DNA of 64,000 nucleotides from Psychrobacter fozii (GTDB lineage Bacteria > Pseudomonadota > Gammaproteobacteria > Pseudomonadales > Moraxellaceae), in assembly GCF_003217155.1 (NCBI RefSeq), contig NZ_QJSU01000002.1:124001-188000 (forward strand). The letters are read 5' to 3'. Below are positions 9,346 to 17,225 of this stretch, in pieces. Position 1 is the stretch's first letter, and every line of letters starts with the position of its first letter. The notes beneath the pieces were generated by a model. That model searched no databases. It was not told where the DNA came from and saw nothing but the letters and a program-made list of their open reading frames with translations. Both the position numbers and the translations under genes were made by a program.

Positions 9346-9837
9346 ATGACAGATAATGTTCATAGCCACTCGATGACGATCAAGCGTAGTGTGGATGAAG
9401 TATATGCAATCGCTGAACGTGATGGTTTTGCTTTATTAGATGTAGCGATCGATGAGGACAGACTCAAAAAAACGCTCAATGATGATAGCTGCGGCGCGTT
9501 TGTATGCTTCGAAGGAAGAGTACGCAATCATAATAATGCCACTAGCGTTGATCGTTTGACCTATTATGGCTATGAGGATTTGGCGATTAATCAAGGCCGT
9601 GCCATTATAGAAGAAGCCAAAAAACGTTTTGAGATTACACATGCTATTGCGATACATCGTATTGGCGCGCTAGAAGTGGGTGATGTGGCCATATGGGTAG
9701 GCGTCGTGTCTGCCCATCGTTACCCCGCTTTTGATGCATGCCGCTGGATACTAGACACGGTAAAGGCAGATATTCCTGTGTGGAAACAAGAGTATTACGA
9801 GGATGACTCATCTAAGTGGCTGAGCAATAATGGGTAG
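9346..9837 (+). CDS. moaE: Molybdopterin synthase catalytic subunit MoaE
   Basis: Large subunit of molybdopterin synthase, which converts cyclic pyranopterin monophosphate to molybdopterin using sulfur from MoaD. Recognisable motifs: GAFVCFEGRVRNHN, LTYYGYEDLA, HRIGALEVGDVAIWVGV, SAHRYPAFDACRW and the catalytic lysine region IPVWKQEYYEDDSSKW near the end. It has 163 residues. Its stop codon overlaps the modA start by 8 bases, indicating translational coupling of cofactor synthesis with molybdate uptake. Confidence 0.96.
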   Translation: MTDNVHSHSMTIKRSVDEVYAIAERDGFALLDVAIDEDRLKKTLNDDSCGAFVCFEGRVRNHNNATSVDRLTYYGYEDLAINQGRAIIEEAKKRFEITHAIAIHRIGALEVGDVAIWVGVVSAHRYPAFDACRWILDTVKADIPVWKQEYYEDDSSKWLSNNG

Positions 9838-10663
9838 GTTAATACTGGCCGCATCTACTGGTCTGCTAGTACTATTAAGCGCCTGTGCGCAAGAGAAAAG
9901 TGTTGATATAGCATCTGCTATCAACTCATCTGAGTCTACCCAGACGCTACGTATCGCTGCGGCTGCTAATTTGTCTGATGTACTACCGAGTATTATTGAT
10001 GCGTATCGAGCAGATAATAATTTAACTGAATCTAATATTGACGTTACTTATAGCTCATCAGGTAAGCTCTACGCCCAAATAATTGCTGGAGCGCCTTATG
10101 ATATATTTTTATCAGCCAATCAAGAATTTCCTGCTAAGCTTGCGAAAGAGAAAGAGGGTAGTCATTCAAACGAGATAACACACCCTCCGTTTACTTATGC
10201 ACAAGGTCAATTGGCGCTATATAGCGTGACCAAATCATTGAATGAACTCAATATAGACTCACTGGCTGATGTCTTTATGAATGATGCAACCGCTAAAATA
10301 ACCATCGCCAATCCTGAGCTTGCCCCTTATGGCGCGTCAGCTAAAGCGTTCTTAGAATCACAAAATCTCTATGAGTCTTTAAGTAAGCAAAAACGAATCA
10401 TACAGGCAGAAAACATCAGCCAAGCATTTCAGTATGCGCATACTGCTAGTGTCGATTATGGCTTTGTTGCGCATTCACAGCTTATCGCGATTAAAGCCAA
10501 GCCTGAGCAGTTTATTACCTTGCCACCAGAGTCTTATCCAGCTATCTTACAAGATGGTATCGTTTTGAATGATAACTCCTCAGCGCTATCTTTTACTGAC
10601 TATCTACGCTCAACAGCAGGGCAACAGCATTTCTTACAAGCAGGCTATCTGTCCGTGCAGTAA
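9830..10663 (+). CDS. modA: Molybdate ABC transporter substrate-binding protein ModA
   Basis: Binds molybdate outside the inner membrane and hands it to ModB. A lipoprotein-type signal ends LLSACAQ (Cys19), so the protein may be membrane-anchored. The binding-protein motifs RIAAAANLSDVLP, VTYSSSGKLYAQI, GAPYDIFLSANQEFP and ANPELAPYG are typical of the ModA family. It is 277 residues. It overlaps moaE by 8 bases and precedes modB by 54 bases. Confidence 0.94.
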   Translation: MGRLILAASTGLLVLLSACAQEKSVDIASAINSSESTQTLRIAAAANLSDVLPSIIDAYRADNNLTESNIDVTYSSSGKLYAQIIAGAPYDIFLSANQEFPAKLAKEKEGSHSNEITHPPFTYAQGQLALYSVTKSLNELNIDSLADVFMNDATAKITIANPELAPYGASAKAFLESQNLYESLSKQKRIIQAENISQAFQYAHTASVDYGFVAHSQLIAIKAKPEQFITLPPESYPAILQDGIVLNDNSSALSFTDYLRSTAGQQHFLQAGYLSVQ

Positions 10664-10717
10664 TCGAATACAACACCAATTTTATCTTCATGACCAGTAG
10701 GGACGAGCAGTGACATT

Positions 10718-11419
10718 ATGATAGATCAGTCGCTTATGTCAGATATGCTAAGTCCATTGTGGGTGAGTATTAAGCTTGCTGGTGTCACTACCTTATGCTT
10801 ATTATTATTTGCTACGCCTGTAGCCTATTGGCTTGCAAAGCCTAGCAATAATAAATATATAGCACGATTTAAAGTCTTGCTTATAGGCATTATCGCTATG
10901 CCACTCGTTTTACCGCCTACTGTTATAGGGTTTTACCTTTTATTATTGTTTAGTCCTAGTATGAGTATTGGGCGGTGGCTTAGTGAGCATAATATCAGCC
11001 CATTGATATTTACCTTCGAAGGCTTGGTGATTGGTTCTATTATTTACTCATTACCTTTTTATATCCAACCTGTTTATGCACAGTTTTTACGTATTCCGAA
11101 AAGCGTAACGGAAGTCGCAAGCTTATTAGAGCCGAGCCGTCTCAGGCGTTTTATAACCATTGCGTTACCACAAGCGCGCATTGGTATCGTGCTAGGTAGC
11201 TTGATCAGCTTTGCCCATACGATTGGTGAGTTTGGTGTCGTGCTGATGATAGGAGGCAGTATCTCTGGTGAGACTAAGGTGATATCAATTGCGATATATG
11301 AGCAAGTCGAAGCCCTTAATTATGAGGCAGCACACATGATGTCAGGCTTGCTTATTGTTATGGGTGTATTCATGGTGGTCTTGATCGCTAGTCTGAGCCG
11401 AATAAGCCAGCGTTCATAA
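10718..11419 (+). CDS. modB: Molybdate ABC transporter permease ModB
   Basis: Inner-membrane channel subunit of the molybdate importer, 233 residues with about five to six hydrophobic segments. The coupling loop that contacts the ATPase is seen around EVASLLEPSRLRRFITIALPQARIGI (residues about 135-160), and the GEFGVVLMIGGSISGET stretch matches ModB. The usual partner gene modC should follow but does not. After the stop there is AAAGGA (11425-11430) and then a family A repeat. The importer therefore needs an ATPase encoded elsewhere, or it is not functional. Confidence 0.93.
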   Translation: MIDQSLMSDMLSPLWVSIKLAGVTTLCLLLFATPVAYWLAKPSNNKYIARFKVLLIGIIAMPLVLPPTVIGFYLLLLFSPSMSIGRWLSEHNISPLIFTFEGLVIGSIIYSLPFYIQPVYAQFLRIPKSVTEVASLLEPSRLRRFITIALPQARIGIVLGSLISFAHTIGEFGVVLMIGGSISGETKVISIAIYEQVEALNYEAAHMMSGLLIVMGVFMVVLIASLSRISQRS

Positions 11420-11431
11420 AACGTAAAGGAA

Positions 11432-11605
11432 CTAGCGCGCCCTCATTTTAATCGATAGTCATCTAAATGGATTGAAAATGGCTAAATCTTGCTAAACGGC
11501 GTCAAATAGCTGACTAATATCTCGATATTATCTGCGCTATTTTCCTTGTTTGACTGCAATTTATCTCATTTTTATCACCATTTTTAAAATGAGGACACGC
11601 CCTAA
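11432..11605. repeat. Family A MITE-like element, copy 2 (174 bp)
   Basis: Very similar to the copy at 4262-4437 throughout its length, including the central dyad. Its right end is GAGGACACGCCCTAA and its left end CTAGCGCGCCCTCAT, two bases shorter than in copy 1. It starts directly after an AAAGGA sequence behind modB. The rest of the 390-base gap up to the tsx terminator contains no gene; a short stretch at 11637-11662 (GTGGACACTTCTT) faintly resembles an IS3-type end. Confidence 0.85.
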
Positions 11606-11749
11606 TTTCCATGCTGTCAGTCGTAATATTTGTGTTAGTGGACACTTCTTAAAGTAGGAGTGTGAATAACTTTGATGTAATTAGAATTTATGTTAAAGAT
11701 TCAATGATAGGTTCATAAGCAGATCTATATGAATTTGACTATCTAAACT

Positions 11750-11792
11750 AAAAATCCCCATGCAACATTTAACGTTAGCATGAGGATTTTTT
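11750..11792 (-). terminator. Terminator for tsx-like gene
   Basis: Imperfect hairpin: AAAAATCC-CCATGC on one side pairs with GCATG-AGGATTTTTT on the other. It is just beyond the stop of the leftward gene, and the A-run on the plus strand gives U-rich RNA in the leftward direction. Confidence 0.75.
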
Positions 11793-11806
11793 AGATATAC
11801 AGTTGT

Positions 11807-12610
11807 TTAAAAGTGCAGTTTAACCAATGCGCTAGGTGCATTTTGGGTCTTATCACTACCATATTTGTTTTTCCAATAGCTGTACTCCATACCCACTTCT
11901 AAGCGATTATCAATGCCTAGTACATCCTGTAAGTTATATTTTATTTGCGGATTGATATGTAATTGGTCTTTTAGATCATCGTTATTAAAGGAGTAATCGA
12001 CATATCCATCTACAACGATGTTATTTTTTTCCCAGCCATACGTCAATGTGATTTGCTGGTCGTCATCTGTATTATCATTAAAGGCGTGATACAAAGACGC
12101 TGAGGCATATTTCATACCTGGAATAGGCACATTTAAATCTGCACCAATACCAACTAGATAGTTGTCTTGGCTAAAGCCTGTACTGTTTGAGCCAAACTCA
12201 TACTGACCTGCTAGGTTCACTTGCTTAATAAGACTGTCATCAAAGGTTTGCAGCTTAAATTTAGGCGCGAACTCACCATAAGTTTCTTTATATTTGTTAT
12301 TTTCACTATCGCTAGCCCCTTGATGTCGATCGACAAAGAAAAACACGCCGCCCCAAGTGTGGGTAGAAGCATGCTCCAGTGTGATGGTGGTTAATTCACC
12401 ATCTTCTACCAACTCATAGTCGTCACCATAGAGTACAGAAAGACTGGTATCGGTAAAGAGCATCTCTGCATGGCTGTTGCTCATCGCACCCAAAGCGACA
12501 ATAGTTACTAAAGCGGTGGCCAGTGGTTTAATAGAGAATAGATTTTTCTCAAAGTTACGTTTAGATGTTTGAAGCGTCAGGGGTAGGTTTGCAGATAACT
12601 TATGATGCAC
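11807..12610 (-). CDS. Tsx-like nucleoside-specific outer membrane channel
   Basis: Outer-membrane beta-barrel of the Tsx/OmpK family, which lets nucleosides and similar solutes cross. The start is a GTG at 12610 with a strong AAAGGAG 10 bases upstream. A long N-terminal leader (SIKPLATALVTIVALGAMSNSHA) looks like a signal peptide ending near residue 49. The mature part has DTSLSVLYGDDYEL and LEHASTHTWGGVFFFVDRHQG, typical of the family, alternating strands, and a terminal aromatic residue (LVKLHF) expected for BAM-assembled barrels. It is 267 residues and monocistronic. Substrate is not shown by the sequence. Confidence 0.85.
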   Translation of the reverse strand: MHHKLSANLPLTLQTSKRNFEKNLFSIKPLATALVTIVALGAMSNSHAEMLFTDTSLSVLYGDDYELVEDGELTTITLEHASTHTWGGVFFFVDRHQGASDSENNKYKETYGEFAPKFKLQTFDDSLIKQVNLAGQYEFGSNSTGFSQDNYLVGIGADLNVPIPGMKYASASLYHAFNDNTDDDQQITLTYGWEKNNIVVDGYVDYSFNNDDLKDQLHINPQIKYNLQDVLGIDNRLEVGMEYSYWKNKYGSDKTQNAPSALVKLHF

Positions 12611-13217
12611 AGTAATAATACTCCTTTATATACAATCGTTGGTTTTAGCAGGCTAGATATCATGGTAGGAAATAGCTTTGATTTTCTATCAACAGGTATC
12701 CGCATTGCTAAGGAGAAAACTCAGTCAACTTTTAGTAGAAATGAACCATAACGAAGATGAATACGCCAAATATAAGCGTCCTTCATGTTGCAAAAATCCC
12801 TCTAATTACTGTGATTTTATTGCAACATCTTTTAACACTCTGAAACAGTTAAGCATTTTTTATAAGCACTGACAATACAAAATCCTTTGAGGATTAGGCA
12901 TAACAGGGCATTCTAAGTTTTTGATATTAGCTAAGTTTTTGATTTAATTAACATAACTGACCAAATGGTCAAGAAAATTAATTTTGTAAGGAAAAATGAG
13001 TATATAAATAGCTGTGCTGTCTGATAAATAGCGAAAGACGGTGTCGTCTGAGACAAGATTAAACGTGATTTATAGGAAGGATAGTGATAAATAGAGGTGG
13101 GAAAGAGAATAGAAGGCTAAGTTTAAAGGGCTTAGTAGATGATATCTAATACATAGACTTATGTGGAAGGTAATAGATTCTGATTTTTAAATTAATAGTA
13201 GCTCAGAATTTTTAGAC
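12611..13217. other. Gene-free region with a TGACCA-N2-TGGTCA dyad and direct repeats
   Basis: The stretch upstream of the tsx-like gene holds its promoter but no credible gene. A dyad TGACCAAATGGTCA lies at 12958-12971, the size expected of a dimeric repressor operator. A 13-base direct repeat CTAAGTTTTTGAT occurs at 12913-12925 and 12931-12943. No regulator gene adjoins it. A 64-codon frame at 12678-12872 has no family resemblance. Confidence 0.4.
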
Positions 13218-13250
13218 ACAAAAAAACCTCAAACAATCTAATGTTTGAGG
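13218..13250 (-). terminator. Terminator of the tRNA-Val/tRNA-Asp operon
   Basis: Stem CCTCAAACA/TGTTTGAGG with an ATCTA-type loop; the A-run on the plus strand becomes a U-run for leftward transcription. It is 43 bases beyond the tRNA-Asp 3' end. Confidence 0.88.
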
Positions 13251-13292
13251 CGAAACTTGCTTAAACTCGAAAGTCTAAATTCGTTTTAAATA

Positions 13293-13369
13293 TGGCGCAG
13301 CGGACGGGACTCGAACCCGCGACCCCCGGCGTGACAGGCCGGTATTCTAACCAACTGAACTACCGCTGC
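13293..13369 (-). tRNA. tRNA-Asp (GTC)
   Basis: 77-nucleotide cloverleaf read leftward, with 7-bp acceptor stem GCAGCGG/CCGCTGC, anticodon GTC in the loop CTGTCAC, T loop GGTTCGAGTCC and encoded CCA at 13293-13295. It is the second gene in the transcript from the promoter at 13578-13605. Confidence 0.97.
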
Positions 13370-13422
13370 TTAGGTCTCTTTAGCATTTTACCTTTATGAA
13401 GAGGTCCACTTCGCTAAAGTAG

Positions 13423-13498
13423 TGGTGGGTGATGACGGATTCGAACCGCCGACATTCTGCGTGTAAGGCAGACGCTCTACCAACTGAGCTAATCACCC
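13423..13498 (-). tRNA. tRNA-Val (TAC)
   Basis: 76-nucleotide cloverleaf read leftward, acceptor stem GGGTGAT/ATCACCC, D arm TAGCTCAGTTGGTAGAGC, anticodon TAC in the loop CTTACAC, T loop GGTTCGAATCC and encoded CCA. It is separated from tRNA-Asp by 53 bases and probably cotranscribed. Confidence 0.97.
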
Positions 13499-13577
13499 GC
13501 GAACAATTGCTATGCAATTTATTCAACATCAACTGAGCTCTTAAGTTTGTCACTAAGCTCTGCTGCTGTGGATGTGT

Positions 13578-13605
13578 ATTATATAGATTTATAGTTGCCT
13601 GTCAA
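13578..13605 (-). promoter_or_regulatory. Sigma-70 promoter of the tRNA operon
   Basis: Read leftward: TTGACA, 16-base spacer, TATAAT, both perfect consensus hexamers, about 80 bases upstream of tRNA-Val. Confidence 0.85.
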
Positions 13606-13792
13606 ACAGTTTTTTAAAATTTCCGTAAATAATTTAAAATAATTTCTGTATAGCGTTATCGATAGGCGCGCAAGCCACGTGTTTACTGAGGTGGCCATAA
13701 AAGCACTTATTATGGCTAGCTATTGTTTGATGGCTAAAAACTACTATACTATTGATAATATTTTACGACTCATGCTTTATTTATTTTAATCG

Positions 13793-15430
13793 TTGGAGGC
13801 TGGCATAGATAATTCCATTGTTGAACAAACTGCTACTACCTGGTCTTGGGGTGATTTTGCAGGGTTAGGGTTGGTATTGCACATTGTTCTCATGATAGTC
13901 ATGACGCTACGTGTTGTGTCAGTGCAGCGAAATATCGGTGTGTCGATTGCTTGGGTCGCTGTGCTTTATACAGTGCCTGTTTTTGGATTTATCGCTTATA
14001 TACTGCTAGGTGAGCCAATGATTGGGCGGCGCTATCGCGAGCGGTTAGACCAAGCGGGCGTATTGATGAATGATATGGCACAGCGTGAGCATTTGGTTTT
14101 TGATCAGGGAAAAGACTTATTGCCAACCAACTATCGCGGTGTCAGTCAAATAGGCACGCGCTGGACAGGGCTTGGGGTATTTCCTAATCATAAAATGCAG
14201 TTATTGACGGATCCCAATACTATTTTTCAAAGTCTAATCGAAGATATCAATGCTGCACAGAGCATTATCCTGATGGAGTTTTACATTGTTTATCCTAAGG
14301 GTCAGGTGATAGAGGTAATAGAAGCGTTGTCAGCAGCAGCGCAGCGCGGGGTAGAGTGTCATATATTGGCGGATAGCGTGGGCAGTTTTAGCTTCTTTAA
14401 TAGTGATGCACACCAGACATTAGAAAAAGCGGGCGTTTTTGTCCATCAGTCACTGCCAGTGGGTCTGTTTAAGACATTGTTTAAGCGTTCTGACTTGCGC
14501 AATCATCGTAAGCTCGTTGCTATTGATGAATATATTGGCTATATCGGTAGCTTTAACTTGGTCGATCCGAGGTTTTTTAAACAAAATAAAAATGTTGGCC
14601 AGTGGATTGATGTGGCAATACGCACGACCAGTCAACACTCTATTAGTATTACGACAGCCATGGCAATCGTGGTGGCCACGGATATCGGTGCCGAAAATAA
14701 TGACAATCTACACGCACTTAATAAGCGAGTAAATGGCTATACACGTAAGCTATATGTGATGAACCCAACTATCAATGATCTAAACAGTCGGGTAAAAGTG
14801 CTAGGAAATAGTATCGACTATCATAAACAGCCAGATATTGGCTCGACATCCATTGTGATACCGAAGATGCCTATCGTAGAGGATGTGATTGCTCAGCTAA
14901 TACCTTCAGCACCGCAAGTGACGGAACATGTGATTTATAACACCTTGGTCACGGTGATTCATCGCGCCAATAAACGCATTCGTATTACTACTCCGTACTT
15001 TGTACCTGATGAAGCCCTGTCGGGTGCATTGACGACCGCCGCTAAGCGTGGGGTGGATGTCACGCTGATTGTGCCTGAAAAAGTTGACTCATTTCTTGTG
15101 CAGCACGCATCTCAAGCCTATTATCAAGAGTTGCTGGAAGCAGGTGTGACCATTGCTTTGTTTAAAGGCGGGTTATTGCATACCAAAACAGTGGTGATCG
15201 ATGATGATTACTGTCTGTTTGGCACTGTGAATATCGATATGCGCAGCTTTTACTTAAATATGGAAGTCAGCTTGGCTATTTATACGCCAGAGATGGTTGC
15301 CCAAGTGGCCGATTGCCAAGCGGCTTACTTAGAAAGCTGCCGGTTTTTGAGTTTAGAAGATTGGCAGCAGCGTCGCGGATCAGAGCGGTTGTTTGACAAC
15401 GTCGTCCGTTTATTTAGTCCTTTATTGTAG
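13793..15430 (+). CDS. cls: Cardiolipin synthase (ClsA type)
   Basis: Phospholipase-D-superfamily enzyme that joins two phosphatidylglycerol molecules into cardiolipin at the inner membrane. Two N-terminal membrane segments (about residues 24-42 and 50-70) are followed by two HKD active sites: HRKLVAIDEYIGYIGSFN near residue 240 and HTKTVVIDDDYCLFGTVN near residue 465. Length of about 545 residues fits with a modest insertion. The start is uncertain. The open frame begins at TTG 13793, but the only good ribosome site, GGAGG, is at 13795-13799, inside that frame; no ATG lies in a suitable place after it. See findings. Confidence 0.9.
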   Translation: MEAGIDNSIVEQTATTWSWGDFAGLGLVLHIVLMIVMTLRVVSVQRNIGVSIAWVAVLYTVPVFGFIAYILLGEPMIGRRYRERLDQAGVLMNDMAQREHLVFDQGKDLLPTNYRGVSQIGTRWTGLGVFPNHKMQLLTDPNTIFQSLIEDINAAQSIILMEFYIVYPKGQVIEVIEALSAAAQRGVECHILADSVGSFSFFNSDAHQTLEKAGVFVHQSLPVGLFKTLFKRSDLRNHRKLVAIDEYIGYIGSFNLVDPRFFKQNKNVGQWIDVAIRTTSQHSISITTAMAIVVATDIGAENNDNLHALNKRVNGYTRKLYVMNPTINDLNSRVKVLGNSIDYHKQPDIGSTSIVIPKMPIVEDVIAQLIPSAPQVTEHVIYNTLVTVIHRANKRIRITTPYFVPDEALSGALTTAAKRGVDVTLIVPEKVDSFLVQHASQAYYQELLEAGVTIALFKGGLLHTKTVVIDDDYCLFGTVNIDMRSFYLNMEVSLAIYTPEMVAQVADCQAAYLESCRFLSLEDWQQRRGSERLFDNVVRLFSPLL

Positions 15431-15528
15431 CGTTTTCAATTTTAGGGTAAGGTAAACCGCTGATCTGGTTTTGGTGCCATGATGGTTTTATGTTTTCTAT
15501 TATTAATTTATCCATATAAAGGACGCGC

Positions 15529-17082
15529 TTGTCTATGTATGCATCGTCTGCATCACCCCTAACGCCTTTTGACTATATCGCAGCAGGTTATTGGCAAGAT
15601 TTCTTAGCCGGACGAGCCATCGCTGGTGGCATTGCTTACGAAACGGAGCTTCGTGATTGCGTGCTAGATGAGTCGCTGGCAAGCTTACAGCGCATAGATA
15701 CGCTATTATCGCAGATACGCCGTGAAATGATTAAAGTCGGTCAATGGAATGAAGAATCATTATTGGTCGATGAGCGCTATCGTAATTTCATGATGTTTTT
15801 GGCATTTTATGCTGGGCGAGTCTTGGCACAGCAATGGCAAAGCACATCGCATTGGTACGGACAATTTGAGCTACATAAACGTTATCCAGAATTGTCACTT
15901 ATAACAGATGATTTTTATCAGCATATGGCGGTCATTTATCGTGATGACGTTGGTATTAGTGCCGATGCGTCATTGTTTTTTGCACTAGAGCCGATTGGCT
16001 TGCGTTTATTTGGTCATATTGACAGGCAGTTTGAGGCGGTACAAGGCTGTCAAGTCGCTAGTGGCCTATATCAAGCAATTAATGCAAGACTGCCAAAGCT
16101 AAATGATAGCCAAGTGCTTAAGTCAGGCACACCGGCACCAGTTACTCAAATTACTGAAAGCAACTCAAAGCATGCAGATATAGATACAGATATAAATGAA
16201 GGCTCTGACATAGAGAACGTCAAAGCAGTTGATATGCATACGGCATTAGAAAAACAATGGGTAAATGATACGCCAGCTGCTATACCAGAATCTAAAGTAC
16301 TCGCTCAGCCAGACAGTCAAAGTCAGCTTGCCTTAGCCAAAGAAGAGCCGCTAATAGAACAGGTTAAACCAGTAGAAGGTGCTGATTCAGAACACACTAT
16401 TCCAAGCAAATTGTCAAAACAGCTATCAAATCAGCCACTGACATCTTCAGCATCACCAGTGCCTTCTTCAAAAGAATTGCCGATGCCAGAAATGTTTATG
16501 CAACTGCGCATAGAGTTAGAGACTATTGAGGTGGGTCAGACATCTGGTCAGACTGAATATCAGCAAGCCAGTAATGTATTGGAGCAGTTTGAGCAACACA
16601 TTGCTAAGCAAAACAAACCGCGAGCGCAGATTGTATTTTCAGAGAATCATTTGGCTGCCAAAAAACAAGCGTTGTCAAAGTTACAAGAAGTGGCAAGAGC
16701 CGGAAATACCGCCGCCATGTTACGATTAGCGATGTATGAGTTGCTCGATGAAGGTATAGCGGCTGATAAAAGTACTGCTACAGAATCGGGTACCGCTTGG
16801 GTCAAGCAAGCAGCTAGCAAAAATGACAGTCGTGCTCAGCGCCTATTAAGTAAGATGTTTTATCAAGGGCTAGGTGTGGCGCAAGATATTGATAATGGCA
16901 AATATTGGCTAGAGCAAGCAGCAGAGAATGGCCATTTGGAAGCCGCAAAAATCGTGGAGCAATGGCAGCAAGCACAAACACTGATAACGACACAGAAGCA
17001 AGAGCAGCATAGTATCAAGCGTTATCAGTTATTATTTGCAGCCGTTATAGTGGTCGCGTTACTGATATTGATTATTGTTTAA
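15529..17082 (+). CDS. Sel1-repeat protein with C-terminal membrane anchor
   Basis: 517-residue protein of unknown role. The first about 185 residues form a conserved-looking helical region rich in aromatic residues. A Ser/Glu/Gln-rich low-complexity middle (about 195-320) follows. Residues about 375-465 contain two to three Sel1-type helical repeats (AAMLRLAMYELLDEGIAAD and AQRLLSKMFYQGLGVAQD), which mediate protein contacts. A basic QHSIKR stretch precedes one hydrophobic segment (LLFAAVIVVALLILIIV) at the extreme end, so it is probably tail-anchored with the bulk in the cytoplasm. TTG 15529 has AAAGGA at 5 bases; ATG 15535 is the alternative start. Confidence 0.8.
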   Translation: MSMYASSASPLTPFDYIAAGYWQDFLAGRAIAGGIAYETELRDCVLDESLASLQRIDTLLSQIRREMIKVGQWNEESLLVDERYRNFMMFLAFYAGRVLAQQWQSTSHWYGQFELHKRYPELSLITDDFYQHMAVIYRDDVGISADASLFFALEPIGLRLFGHIDRQFEAVQGCQVASGLYQAINARLPKLNDSQVLKSGTPAPVTQITESNSKHADIDTDINEGSDIENVKAVDMHTALEKQWVNDTPAAIPESKVLAQPDSQSQLALAKEEPLIEQVKPVEGADSEHTIPSKLSKQLSNQPLTSSASPVPSSKELPMPEMFMQLRIELETIEVGQTSGQTEYQQASNVLEQFEQHIAKQNKPRAQIVFSENHLAAKKQALSKLQEVARAGNTAAMLRLAMYELLDEGIAADKSTATESGTAWVKQAASKNDSRAQRLLSKMFYQGLGVAQDIDNGKYWLEQAAENGHLEAAKIVEQWQQAQTLITTQKQEQHSIKRYQLLFAAVIVVALLILIIV

Positions 17083-17225
17083 AGGCTTTTTACTAAGTTA
17101 GGCATTTAATTCCTGACTTATGTATGCGATAAAAGTTTATTGTTACGCGCCAAATTCAGGTAGAATTGGCGCAATTTTTACCGCTACCTTCTACTATTCG
17201 ATCCATTACTAATCTGGGCTACTTC

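Noticed and set aside
11637..11662. GTGGACACTTCTT-type stretch resembling an IS3-family end
   Set aside because: Only one short end is visible, with no transposase or second end, so it cannot be called an insertion sequence.
12678..12872. 64-codon rightward frame upstream of the tsx-like gene
   Set aside because: No family resemblance, no ribosome site of note, and composition like non-coding DNA.
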